Of a stretch of 64,000 nucleotides of DNA, positions 54,701 to 60,322 are shown one piece after another; positions within the stretch are counted from its first letter, which is position 1; every line of letters starts with the position of its first letter. Source of the stretch: Himantopus leucocephalus (taxonomy: Eukaryota; Chordata; Aves; Charadriiformes; Recurvirostridae); assembly GCA_003993805.1 (NCBI GenBank), contig RSEF01000003.1:89783401-89847400 (forward strand), written 5' to 3'. The position numbers were made by a program, and so were the translations under genes. The notes below the pieces were generated by a model. That model saw nothing but the letters and a program-made list of their open reading frames with translations, searched no databases and was not told the origin of the DNA.

Positions 54701-57700
54701 TACCATTTAATGTCTTTCTTAATAATCTGGATGCTGGGACCAAGTGCACTCAGCAAGTTTGCAAACGATACCAAACTGCGGAAGCAGTTGACACACTGGA
54801 AGCCAGGGCTGCTATTCAGAGGGACTTCACAGGCTCAAGAAATGGGCTGACAAGAACCTGATGAAGTTCAACAAATTCAAAATGCGAAGTCCTACATCCG
54901 GGACCAAATAAGCCCATGCAGCAGTGCGGGCTGGGGGGCGACTGGCTAGGAAGCAGCTCTTCAAGAGGATCTCGAGGTCCCAGGAGACCACAAATCGAAC
55001 ATGAATCAGCAGTGTGCCCCCACAGCAAGGAAGGCCAACCTCAGGACACATTAGCAAGTTTAGCCAGCAGTCAAGACTTTTCCCCTCCATATGGCACTTC
55101 CATATGAAACTGTAACTGGAGCACTGCATTCAGTTTTGGGCTCTCCCGTGTAACAAAGACATTGATACACTAGAGCAAGTTCAGTGAAGGGCTGTTAAGA
55201 CAGCCAGAGGGTTTGAGCACATGACGTATAAGGAAAGGCTAAAAAAGCTGGGTTTATTCAGCCTTCAAAACAGGGGAGACCTTCCTACTCTTTTCAACTA
55301 CCTAATGGGAAGGCGGAGAGAAGATAAAGCCAAACTCTCCACCGAGATGCGCAACAGGACAAGTGCCAATGGACACAAGCTGGAAAGAAGAAAAATCCAA
55401 CTCAATGCAAGAATTTATTTTTTACCATGAGGGTGATCAAGAGTGGACCAGGTTGACCTGAGAGGTCATGAAGATTGAACAAAGCCCTAAACAAACCTCT
55501 CTAGCTGGGCTTGGTTTGGATAGGAGGTTCCAACCCACGTGCTTCCAACCAGCAGTCAAGTACAGCCAGTGACTACTCGTAAGTATAAAGAATCACCTAG
55601 GGCAACTGCACCATGATCACAAACACTTCCAAAATGAAGTACCCCAGTCACTTTCCTTCTTTTCTCTCTCTGAATAAAGTATGCCACCCAGCCAAACTTT
55701 CCACATAAGTAAAATAATTTTAGTAACATCAAAAGCAGGATCCAACAATAAAGGAAAAAAAAGCAGCAAGTAAACAAAAAAGTATTTTTTTCATCTCTAG
55801 TATTATGAATATATGTAATTCTCTACTTACATAAGACCTTTATTGCTAGACTGGAGATACACTAAAAATTCAGAAAGGAAGAAAGCTTCAGTGTTTTCAT
55901 AGGAAAGATAACTATAGGAGAGATATCTTCCTATTTTATGGGAAAAATTGAAGGATAAAAGGTTAGGATAGGCTACGGACAATTTCTGAACTGCCAATTT
56001 ACTCTCAAGATGTGAAAAAGTATATAAAGCTAACAAGCCATTTCAAGGAAGATGACACTCGAATAAGAATTCCAGAATACGGTTTCTGTGGCAAATCAGT
56101 ATGTGATGTGATGTGATGTTAATCACATATAATCTCAAATTCTGAACACTGGAAGAGTTTTATAAGATAAGCAAAACACAGCAAGAAACCTTACAGTGTA
56201 CTATGCATCCAATTTGCACACTTCTGGTTTTAGACTTAGTTATGCACCATGGGATCCATCTTCATAAAAAAAAAAAAGCTAAGCTTGTGCAACTGAGAAT
56301 ATAGCAGCACTAAACAAACAGCAATCTATTTTTAGAAAGTGCTGAAAGGGAGTTATATACCAAATAAGATTAATAACCTAGCCTAACTACCTGGAAATGA
56401 GGCAACCAACACTTTGAGAAAGTTTCCAGGTTTGCTGCAATAATTGGAATGTCAGGTTGAAATAAAGCACTGTATTTACACACCAAAAAGAAGAAAAAAG
56501 AAATCAAGAATTTGTATTATTTAATACTTTCGGATTTATCCTGAAAACTTTCAAAGACAATGTCAGATAGATATTAACCCCTCTATAAAAACTTACAGAA
56601 ATTAAAGTCCAGAAACGTTCCGTAACTTCTACAATAAAATAACTTGCAAAAGTACGACAGAAGAAGAAATTCTAAAATGTAATTAAAGCAGAAAAAAAGC
56701 AAGACACTTCTTTGAAGTTGTCAACTGTTCTAAATTCATCTGAAATGGACAGCAAAAAAAAGCACACAAAACCAAAACACTCAACAAACAAGAAAGCCTC
56801 AATAATTTGGTCAAATGAAAGGCACATCTTGGAAAAATCTGAGTAGGAAAAGGACGAAAGGAGGATGAAAGAGTTAGTTAAACTGTAAGCCGTGAGAAAA
56901 ATTTGCGTTTGCCTTTCTGTAAAGGCCAAAGACCTGTTTTTTCTCCCTATTCTTAGTGACACTGGCAAGCTTTCATACCCATATGAGAGGGTAGACAGCT
57001 GGATTAGATTGCCGATACGGCTGAAAAGTAACAGAGACTAGCTCCACCAACACTTCCCTTCCTGCCGCTGCCCCCCCCCCCCCCCCCCCCCCCCCCCNTT
57101 AGTTCCTTCAGCCAGCTTGCCATGAGGCCAGAGAAGTGCCAGTGTTGACTCAAGCAAAGCTGCGAGCGCACTGTCTCTGGGAGGGGTAGCAGGACTGTCA
57201 CTCTTAGAAGCACAGAGCAGTTAGGTAGCCTTGGCTGTGATGTAAATTGCTGGCACAATTATTTGCATGGCCATACGGTATGGCCCCACACATGGGGACC
57301 AGTAAGAGTTGGAAAATGACCCTGCAAATACACATACAGTTAAAAAGTAAGTAAATCACGTCTGTTTATAAAAAAAAAATAATCAGAGAAATGCAACACA
57401 AATAGAGGCAACAGCATCCCGCTCACACTAGATACTCTATATACTTCAACTCCCTTTGCAATTAGAGATCATCAATGCAGTGAGGCATGATGCAATGCAA
57501 CTACATTACTGCATTAAAAACACATAAATCTTTGTAATGGAAGTATCAAACTTCACTAGACCTAACAACAATGAGTTTAAGGAACACTGACAACTGCTGA
57601 CTAAACCACGGTATGCTAAAATTCACTAAGTAGGCTTTATTTTTAAAAAGATAAAAAAATAACCTTAACATCCCTGGAAAAACATTTTCTCAGTAATTAC

Positions 57701-60288
57701 TTATAACGGCAGTGAAGATGAGGAAGTGCTATCAGTCAACTAATTTTTAATATACAAAATAACACATGCCAGCTTGCTAATTGCACCCAGTTATGAATTT
57801 ACTTTTCAAGAAATACCACTCATAAGACAGCTGAAGTAAAACATCCAACTTCTTAAGAGACAATCCTGCAACTGGAGATGAGTTTCAGCCACCTTCGTGC
57901 AAACATGAAACTCATGCTTACCTTGATCTATCAGTTCTTTCTACCACAGGTCACAGAGTCAGTCTTTCTTACAAGTAAGGAGCAGTGCCTTTACCATCTA
58001 ACAAAGGCTTTGCTAGATGACAAAGCAATTCTTTACTACATTAATGACAAATATTAATTTTTTGTGGTATTCATCAGGTAAAGACTCAGCTACAACATAT
58101 TTGCTTTATGGCAGAACTAGTAATCTCAGTTAAAGGTTTACTGCTCCTCTGTGCCAGGCGTATGCAACCATAATAACCCGGACCGGAGTAGTCCCAAAGT
58201 TCCCTTTTGAAAGTTTATTCTCAATTGTGAAGGATCCTTAAATTGCCTCCTGAGCAGTAAGCCTTGGTAGAAACAAAGTTACGATGGACTCTAGTTAAAG
58301 TGTTTCAAAAAGTGCACCTCAGAAATTACAAAGGCAATTGTATGAAACCTAACATCTACTCAATAGTTCAAATTCTCATCTAATGGGCTCTTGAATACTC
58401 TGTTAAGACTGTCGTATTAAATTCTGTCATCAGCAGGATATTCATATTTTGCTAAATGAGCCATAAAAATTGGACATGCCAAACAAACACAACATTATAT
58501 CCTATGACATTAATAAAAATACATCAGTAGAATGAATTTTAGTACAAGTGAAACAACTGTATGGCACTGGATAAAAGTCTCATGAAAATAACAAATATTT
58601 TTGCAGCTGTTTCTTACAGACATAAATTTCTAAGATTACATAATATTAATCATGTCATATAGTATTATGTTTTACCACACCAGCAAAATACTATTGGTAT
58701 TTATCATTCCTAAAACATGGTTGTGGCAACCCTTATCATAAAAAAAACAAACAAAAACCAGGTAGACTTTGCTCCAGCTACAGCTTATATGGTCTGAAAA
58801 CAACCAAACAAAACCCCAGGAAGGCTTAGCACAGAATTTCTGAATCATCACTGTGCTTTATTTATAATCATTCAAGATTCAGTCAGAGAAATACATCCCA
58901 AATTCAATGTCCTTCACTCCAAATTATTCTTTCAAAGGAATTACTGGGACATGCATTCAGACATGTTTCCTTGCTTCATGCAGCACTTAGAGCACTTGCC
59001 TGTTAACAAAAACTTTTTAAAGGCCTGCTGACCAACCTGGGAACCACAGCCTGTTAATTCATTCCCTCCAATCTCCAGCCTTCACCATAAACTTCTGTGG
59101 AGAACCCGTTATTTCAAATAATTGAATTTCCCTGGGCAGAATAAAGCTGCTGTTACACAAAAGTATTTATTCTAAAGTTTAAGTTATGTATTACACCTTA
59201 ACCAGAGTTAACCACTCTCCAGGGAGAGATGAAAGGGGGAATGTCCTACTCATCTCACATGCAGAGTCTGTCTGCCCTCTCCAATCCAAGCCATTGTCCT
59301 GCCTCTCCTGCTTACCCTTCAGTGAGCAAATTCAACAGAGGTTTGGCAAAGTGCCAATCTCGCAAGACAGTACACAGCAAGTTCAATCATTTTGGCAATA
59401 AACCGGTAAGTCTCAGGGGTGGCGGACAGTACAAGACACACCATAAGGCTGGAATTTGCTGGGGGCAAAGAGGGAAGAGCAGCAGACCTCTCCCTCTCCC
59501 CCACCTGCAGCAGTGAGCCCCAAGAGCAGCACAGCTGCAACAAGTAACTTTAATCATAGAATCACAGAATAGTTTGCATTAGAAGGGACCTTGAAAGGTC
59601 ATCTAGTCCACACCCCTCCCCTGCAATGAGCAGGGACATCTTCAACTAGAACAGGTTGCTCAGAGCCCTGTCCAACCTGACCTTGAATGTTTCCAGGGAT
59701 GGGGCATCTACCACCTCTCTAGGCAACACGTTCCAGTGTTTCACCATCATCACTGTAAAAAATTTCTTCCTTCTATCTAGTCTGAATCTACCCTCTTTAG
59801 TTTAAAGCCATTACCCCTTGTCCTATCGCAACAAGCCCTGCTAAAAGTTTGTCCCCTATCTTTCCTGTAGGCCCCCTTTAAGTACTGCAAGGCCGCAATA
59901 AGGTCTCCCCAGAGCCTTCTCTTCTCCACGTTGAACAACCCCAACTCTCTCAATCTGTCCTCCAGCAGAGGGGCTCCAGCCCTCCGATAATTTTTGTGGC
60001 CTTCCTCTGGACCTGCTCCAACAGNNNNNNNNNNNNNNNNNNNNNNNNNNNNNNNNNNNNNNNNNNNNNNNNNNNNNNNNNNNNNNNNNNNNNNNNNNNN
60101 NNNNNNNNNNNNNNNNNNNNNNNNCCCTGCACACACACACCCGCCTCCCCCATTCCCCAGTCTGTACCGTGCCCCTTACTGGTTGCCAGAAGGGAAAGGC
60201 AGCCCACGGGCCACAATCCACCCCTCTCAGCCATGCACGCACCTTCCAGAAACAAGCTGTCTCTGCAGCCGCCGCCGCCACCGGCCAT
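648..60288 (-). CDS. SENP6: SENP6, SUMO-specific (sentrin) protease 6; 3'-truncated by window edge
   Basis: SENP6 is a nuclear cysteine protease of the ULP/SENP family that trims poly-SUMO2/3 chains from proteins, including centromere and DNA-repair factors (family knowledge). Twenty coding exons are visible, with GT-AG borders and compatible phases, joining to about 943 codons without a stop. Visible-residue map: 1-15 start peptide; 47-68 acidic LLSIDDSD segment; 230-262 Cys knuckle; 364-375 SIM with an Asp run; 442-498 basic PIKRRKV segment; 624 onward protease domain (LNDVIIDFY); HWFLAV with the catalytic His near 736; an acidic insertion to about 914. The catalytic Asp (LMDS motif) and Cys (SDCGVY motif) are in exons left of position 1. 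One internal exon, between 15143 and 13448, is not seen. Human SENP6 is about 1,112 residues, so the length fits. The close relative SENP7 is excluded by the many near-identical SENP6 blocks ([27 protein letters not shown]). Confidence 0.97.
737..2865 (-). other. SENP6 intron between exons 19 and 20
   Basis: AT-rich intron. No repeat, RNA gene or extra exon recognised. Confidence 0.7.
2866..2969 (-). CDS. SENP6: SENP6 coding exon 19
   Basis: Acceptor TTGATACAG, donor GTAAAG. It encodes [19 protein letters not shown], then [16 protein letters not shown] (residues 880-914), the end of the acidic insertion. Human has DGLSKIRLNYSDES and [22 protein letters not shown] is SIM-like. Ends in phase 0. 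Confidence 0.96.
2970..6035 (-). other. SENP6 intron between exons 18 and 19
   Basis: AT-rich intron with short A and T runs (for example around 4255-4280). No recognisable repeat or exon. Confidence 0.7.
6036..6469 (-). CDS. SENP6: SENP6 coding exon 18, catalytic His and acidic insertion
   Basis: Acceptor TTTGCAG, donor GTATGT. The largest visible exon, residues 735-879. It begins [20 protein letters not shown]; the His of HW is the first residue of the His-Asp-Cys triad. About 110 residues of poorly conserved, Ser/Thr/Glu-rich sequence follow, the insertion that splits the catalytic domain in SENP6 and SENP7. The loop diverges from human far more than the core. Ends in phase 1. Confidence 0.96.
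6470..10982 (-). other. SENP6 intron between exons 17 and 18
   Basis: A 4.5-kb intron. It contains a short CA microsatellite at about 6553-6573 and a CR1 3' tail near 10241-10338 (listed separately). Otherwise nothing recognised. Confidence 0.7.
10241..10338 (+). mobile_element. CR1 LINE, 3'-end fragment
   Basis: The stretch has the CR1 3' signature: a CATGGCAGGGAGCTTGGAAC region, an AGATGATTTTCAAGGTCCC segment, and an ATTCTATGATTCT tail. The tail is at the right, so the element lies on the plus strand, antisense to SENP6. Only about 100 bp survive, typical of 5'-truncated CR1 copies. Confidence 0.85.
10983..11075 (-). CDS. SENP6: SENP6 coding exon 17
   Basis: Acceptor TTGTAG, donor GTAAGT. 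It encodes [20 protein letters not shown], then [11 protein letters not shown] (residues 704-734), identical or nearly so to human. The core strand DFIFVPLNE precedes the catalytic His. Ends in phase 2. Confidence 0.97.
11332..11454 (-). CDS. SENP6: SENP6 coding exon 16
   Basis: Acceptor AATTAG, donor GTAAGT. It encodes [20 protein letters not shown], then [12 protein letters not shown] (residues 663-703), near identical to human. The FSSFFYKRL segment belongs to the protease core; the basic RERR part starts a SENP6/7-type loop. Ends in phase 2. Confidence 0.97.
11455..12333 (-). other. SENP6 intron between exons 15 and 16
   Basis: A short intron holding the 33-bp tandem duplication and an A-rich tract at 12003-12017. 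Nothing else recognised. Confidence 0.75.
11629..11694. repeat. Perfect 33-bp tandem duplication
   Basis: Two identical 33-bp copies (11629-11661 and 11662-11694) beginning TCAATATTTCAAGG, with a few bases of a third. They lie in the intron between exons 15 and 16. Perfect identity in an otherwise non-repetitive intron suggests a recent duplication. Confidence 0.95.
12334..12450 (-). CDS. SENP6: SENP6 coding exon 15, start of protease domain
   Basis: Acceptor CTTTTCAG, donor GTAAGT. It encodes [18 protein letters not shown], then [19 protein letters not shown] (residues 624-662), essentially identical to human. LNDVIIDFY is the conserved opening of the ULP/SENP C48 protease fold. Ends in phase 2. 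Confidence 0.97.
12536..12642 (-). CDS. SENP6: SENP6 coding exon 14
   Basis: Acceptor CTTTTAAG, donor GTAAGA. It encodes [20 protein letters not shown], then [16 protein letters not shown] (residues 589-623), leading into the protease domain. Human has ESKIQLRSKQ and HTIFIGPVEK here. Ends in phase 2. Confidence 0.95.
12643..13221 (-). other. SENP6 intron between exons 13 and 14
   Basis: A 579-bp AT-rich intron. No recognisable element. Confidence 0.75.
13222..13448 (-). CDS. SENP6: SENP6 coding exon 13
   Basis: The acceptor follows a T9 tract (TTTTTTTTTAG); the donor is GTAATT. It encodes residues 513-588, including [26 protein letters not shown] and [10 protein letters not shown], closely matching human [14 protein letters not shown] and [10 protein letters not shown]. 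Ends in phase 0 after ENKIKN. Confidence 0.96.
13694..14175 (-). mobile_element. CR1 LINE 3' portion, interrupted by an assembly gap
   Basis: On the plus strand the sequence begins with the inverted CR1 tail (AATAGAATGGTTAGAG) and continues through the 3' end of ORF2. The minus strand reads [20 protein letters not shown], the characteristic CR1 ORF2 C-terminus. Right of the gap, GGTTATTCCTCCCCAGGTGC is the complement of an internal CR1 segment. Both flanks are therefore one element on the minus strand, in sense with SENP6. The right boundary is approximate. Confidence 0.9.
14039..14138. other. Assembly gap (100 N) inside a CR1
   Basis: Exactly 100 Ns, so a placeholder of unknown true length. 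Comparing the flanks with the longer CR1 copy at 53.9-55.6 kb, about 0.4 kb of element is missing if the CR1 is uninterrupted. Confidence 0.95.
15143..15185 (-). CDS. SENP6: SENP6 coding exon 12 (43 nt)
   Basis: Acceptor TTCCACAG, donor GTGAGT. It encodes [14 protein letters not shown] and one base of the next codon (residues 499-512), matching human FCLDFIKIQLDE. Leaves in phase 1. The next visible exon (13222-13448) also enters in phase 1, so they can join, but about 60 residues known from human are missing between them. Confidence 0.92.
15186..16099 (-). other. SENP6 intron between exons 11 and 12
   Basis: AT-rich intron with a short imperfect duplication AATCAAAATAATC near 15817-15842. 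Nothing else recognised. Confidence 0.7.
16100..16270 (-). CDS. SENP6: SENP6 coding exon 11
   Basis: Acceptor CTTTTCAG, donor GTAAGT; 57 codons, phase 0 at both ends (residues 442-498). It contains the basic cluster PIKRRKV, a candidate nuclear-localisation signal, and the conserved [14 protein letters not shown] and VEPVI blocks. Being symmetric, it could be skipped in frame, but its conservation suggests it is constitutive. Confidence 0.96.
16271..18800 (-). other. SENP6 intron between exons 10 and 11
   Basis: AT-rich intron. It contains a perfect hairpin at 16661-16686 (listed separately). No exon or known repeat recognised. Confidence 0.7.
16661..16686. repeat. Perfect inverted repeat, 10-bp arms
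   Basis: AAAACCACCA at 16661-16670 and TGGTGGTTTT at 16677-16686 are exact complements, separated by CAATAT. Intronic; function unknown. Confidence 0.9.
18801..19033 (-). CDS. SENP6: SENP6 coding exon 10, strong SUMO-interacting motif
   Basis: Acceptor TGTTTAG, donor GTACTA. Residues 364-441 open with [13 protein letters not shown], a textbook SUMO-interacting motif (hydrophobic core, phosphorylatable Ser pair, acidic tail); the first Ile codon is split with exon 9. Then come [20 protein letters not shown] and [11 protein letters not shown], nearly identical to human. The Asp run is encoded by a GAT repeat, so its length may vary between individuals. Confidence 0.96.
19034..19914 (-). other. 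SENP6 intron between exons 9 and 10
   Basis: AT-rich intron with an A14 run near 19670-19683. Nothing else recognised. Confidence 0.75.
19915..20317 (-). CDS. SENP6: SENP6 coding exon 9, with Cys-pair knuckle and alternative acceptor
   Basis: Acceptor CCCCTCTAG, donor GTAAGT; residues 230-363. The first 33 codons contain [17 protein letters not shown], a C-x2-C-x9-C-x2-C zinc-knuckle-like motif. They end CTCTAAAG before GAT TTG CAG (DLQRVSRQ), where an internal acceptor at 20219 would delete the knuckle in frame. The rest ([37 protein letters not shown]) matches human. TDILLSNE near 20045-20070 is a possible SIM. Ends in phase 1. Confidence 0.93.
20318..24421 (-). other. SENP6 intron between exons 8 and 9
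   Basis: A 4.1-kb AT-rich intron with A/T runs (20850-20862, 24067-24080) and a GTTTG-rich low-complexity tract near 23715-23748. No exon or known repeat recognised. Confidence 0.7.
24422..24567 (-). CDS. SENP6: SENP6 coding exon 8
   Basis: Acceptor CTACTAG, donor GTGGGT. It encodes residues 181-229: an acidic Ser/Glu run ([10 protein letters not shown]), then the basic patch [11 protein letters not shown], a possible nuclear-localisation element, then [11 protein letters not shown]. The block matches human [12 protein letters not shown] and SKKCLTHLE. Ends in phase 0. Confidence 0.95.
24568..26137 (-). other. SENP6 intron between exons 7 and 8
   Basis: Contains a T18 run near 25262-25279 and a CR1 3' tail at about 25812-25874. 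Nothing else recognised. Confidence 0.7.
25812..25874 (+). mobile_element. CR1 LINE, short 3'-end fragment
   Basis: GGATTAGATGATCTCCTGAG, then AATTCCAACAGTTCTATGAT ending in TCT, is the CR1 3' terminus with its tail at the right. About 60 bp remain. Plus strand, antisense to SENP6. Confidence 0.8.
26138..26208 (-). CDS. SENP6: SENP6 coding exon 7
   Basis: Acceptor TTTTCCAG, donor GTAAGT. It encodes residues 157-180, [20 protein letters not shown] then QGV, matching human [23 protein letters not shown]. Enters in phase 2, leaves in phase 1. Confidence 0.95.
28981..29010. repeat. Poly-A tract with an unresolved base
   Basis: About 30 A residues with one N at 28998. The N and length uncertainty point to sequencing slippage. 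Confidence 0.95.
29741..29810. repeat. Nested inverted repeat and 20-bp palindrome
   Basis: TTCACCTTGGG (29741-29751) and CCCAAGGTGAA (29782-29792) are perfect 11-bp inverted arms around a 30-bp loop. Overlapping the right arm, 29791-29810 is a perfect AT palindrome (AAATTTTAAT and its complement). No transposon family recognised. Confidence 0.85.
31655..31675 (-). CDS. SENP6: SENP6 coding exon 6, 21-nt microexon
   Basis: A 21-nt exon read as C AAT CTG GAC CGA AAG GAA AG, giving (S)NLDRKE(R). It has a pyrimidine-rich acceptor ending TATTTTAAG and a strong donor GTAAGC. Human has SSLDRKER at the same place. Its length is a multiple of three and its phases are 2/2, so inclusion is optional for the frame. 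About 5 kb of intron lies on each side. Confidence 0.88.
31676..36604 (-). other. SENP6 intron between exons 5 and 6
   Basis: A 4.9-kb AT-rich intron with a CR1 fragment near 33187-33275 and short A/T runs. Nothing else recognised. Confidence 0.7.
33187..33275 (-). mobile_element. CR1 LINE, 3'-end fragment
   Basis: ATCATAGAATCATTTAGGTT, then AAGATCATCGAGTCCAACCG, then TGCCAAGTCCACCA, is the complement of a CR1 3' end with the tail at the left. About 90 bp, in sense with SENP6. Confidence 0.85.
36605..36706 (-). CDS. SENP6: SENP6 coding exon 5
   Basis: Acceptor GTTTGCAG, donor GTAAGA. It encodes residues 116-149, with the highly conserved [13 protein letters not shown] followed by TAAVKTAAQ. 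Ends in phase 2 (AG), completed as Ser when microexon 6 is included or as Arg if it is skipped; both keep the frame. Confidence 0.96.
36707..38674 (-). other. SENP6 intron between exons 4 and 5, with assembly gap
   Basis: AT-rich intron with a single N at 37135 and a 100-N gap. The sequence flanking the gap is not recognisably repetitive. No exon missing from the protein falls here. Confidence 0.75.
37866..37965. other. Assembly gap (100 N)
   Basis: Exactly 100 Ns, placeholder length. Located between two exons whose phases join correctly. Confidence 0.95.
38675..38817 (-). CDS. SENP6: SENP6 coding exon 4
   Basis: Acceptor TTACAG, donor GTACTA. It encodes residues 69-115, with [13 protein letters not shown] and [18 protein letters not shown] matching human SGEFILKTYVRRNK and LKGNPIGLNMLSNNKKL. 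Starts in phase 0, ends in phase 2. The donor is weaker than those of neighbouring exons. Confidence 0.94.
38818..39454 (-). other. SENP6 intron between exons 3 and 4
   Basis: A 637-bp AT-rich intron with a short CA/TA microsatellite near 39120-39145. Nothing else recognised. Confidence 0.75.
39455..39518 (-). CDS. SENP6: SENP6 coding exon 3
   Basis: Acceptor TGTCTAG, donor GTAAGT. It encodes residues 47-68, [20 protein letters not shown] then [10 protein letters not shown] resembles a SUMO-interacting motif (hydrophobic core followed by acidic residues) and aligns with human NLLSVDEDED. The second half is diverged. Confidence 0.9.
39519..45920 (-). other. SENP6 intron between exons 2 and 3
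   Basis: A 6.4-kb AT-rich intron with a G-run near 42523-42532 and A/T runs. No exon, RNA gene or known transposon recognised. Confidence 0.7.
45921..46014 (-). CDS. SENP6: SENP6 coding exon 2
   Basis: Acceptor TTTCAG at 46015, donor GTAAGG after 45921. It encodes residues 16-46, including [15 protein letters not shown] followed by an acidic EESEGD stretch, nearly identical to the human N-terminus. Enters in phase 1 and leaves in phase 2. Confidence 0.95.
46623..46672. repeat. TA-rich microsatellite
   Basis: Degenerate TATATA and CATATATAT units, about 50 bp long. Confidence 0.8.
47390..49310 (-). mobile_element. Ancient amniote-type CR1/L3-like LINE relic
   Basis: From about 47,400 the plus strand resembles the complement of an old amniote CR1: TTCTCTCTGAACCTCTTCTA, TTCTGTTTTGTTCTTTATTC, TTAACACTGGATTTGCTGTT. 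Around 49190-49200, CATCATCCTGGTCAAATAAC matches the endonuclease region. On the minus strand this reads [19 protein letters not shown], like the CR1 endonuclease motif with D-D and LRE. Frameshifts and heavy divergence indicate an old, dead copy, in sense with SENP6. Boundaries are approximate, and similarity was judged from memory. Confidence 0.6.
51292..52416 (+). mobile_element. Solo LTR of an avian endogenous retrovirus
   Basis: The element starts TGTACTGGGTTTGCATGGCA and ends AACCCATCACA, about 1,125 bp, with TG...CA ends. Flanks AATGC (51287-51291) and GATGC (52417-52421) look like a 5-bp target duplication with one change. A TATA-like TATTTAAG at 51481 and AATAAA at 52233 mark it as plus strand. 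The middle has degenerate tandem units with recurring GCTGGAGCAG and CCATGGAAGG. No internal viral coding sequence is attached, so it is a solo LTR. I recognise it as a common neoavian LTR type, probably ERVL-related; the family name is uncertain. Confidence 0.85.
53900..55560 (+). mobile_element. CR1 LINE, ~1.6-kb degenerate ORF2 copy
   Basis: Plus-strand order follows CR1 ORF2: GAAAATGTGGGCCCACTGCT, then GATCTGACAGGATGCATCTG, ACTACAGGCTAGTGTGCTTC (reverse-transcriptase region), GCCAGCATGGATTTACCAAG, CTCAGCAAGTTTGCAAACGA, and the 3' region AGGAAAGGCTAAAAAAGCTG. Stops and frameshifts break the reading frame. The far 3' tail is degenerate. Antisense to SENP6 within intron 1; boundaries approximate. 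Confidence 0.88.
56100..56120. repeat. Short GTGAT-type pentanucleotide repeat
   Basis: About four tandem units of ATGTG, followed by TTAATCACAT, the partial complement of the flank. Confidence 0.8.
57071..57098. repeat. Poly-C tract (27 C plus N)
   Basis: Uninterrupted C27 followed by an unresolved base. On the transcribed (minus) strand it is a G-run, unusual in an AT-rich intron and prone to sequencing error. Confidence 0.95.
59557..60024 (-). mobile_element. CR1 LINE 3' end, truncated by an assembly gap
   Basis: The plus strand opens with the inverted CR1 tail (ATCATAGAATCACAGAATAG) and runs through CATCTAGTCCACACCCCTCC, CAGGTTGCTCAGAGCCCTGT, CCTTCTCTTCTCCACGTTGA and CTCTGGACCTGCTCCAACAG, where the Ns begin. 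Element on the minus strand, in sense with SENP6. It is less diverged than the other copies and lies just inside intron 1. Confidence 0.93.
60025..60124. other. Assembly gap (100 N) between CR1 and SENP6 exon 1
   Basis: Placeholder gap. The left flank is CR1; the right flank is GC-rich intron with a CA run, 118 bp before exon 1's donor. Probably hides the rest of the CR1. Confidence 0.95.
60243..60288 (-). CDS. SENP6: SENP6 coding exon 1 (start codon)
   Basis: The exon encodes [15 protein letters not shown] and ends GAAG before donor GTGCGT, in phase 1. The ATG at 60288 has A at -3 and G at +4, a strong Kozak context. The split codon G|CT joins to exon 2 as Ala, giving FLE-A-L, which parallels human ITFLEALARSE. 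The peptide is Gly-rich where the human one begins MAAGKSGG, so the start is supported by position, phase and the FLEA match rather than by the first residues. It sits in a CpG island. Confidence 0.88.
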
Positions 60289-60313
60289 CTTCCTGCTGCC
60301 GAGCCTCGCTCCC

Positions 60314-60322
60314 TCACTCCAT
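60314..60322 (-). other. Minimal upstream ORF (ATG GAG TGA)
   Basis: On the minus strand GGGCG-ATG-GAG-TGA lies 25 nt before the SENP6 ATG. G at -3 and G at +4 give a strong start context. It counts as a uORF only if the mRNA begins upstream of 60322. Confidence 0.5.

Larger units (their letters stand above)
46015..60242 (-). other. SENP6 first coding intron, 14.2 kb
   Basis: The largest intron and the main repeat reservoir of the window: TA-rich microsatellite (46623-46672), ancient CR1 relic (47390-49310), solo LTR (51292-52416), long CR1 (53900-55560), GTGAT repeat (56100-56120), poly-C (57071-57097), CR1 3' end (59557-60024) and a gap. In 46015-47390, 49310-51290, 52420-53900 and 55560-59550 I see no other recognisable element or exon. 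Confidence 0.75.
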
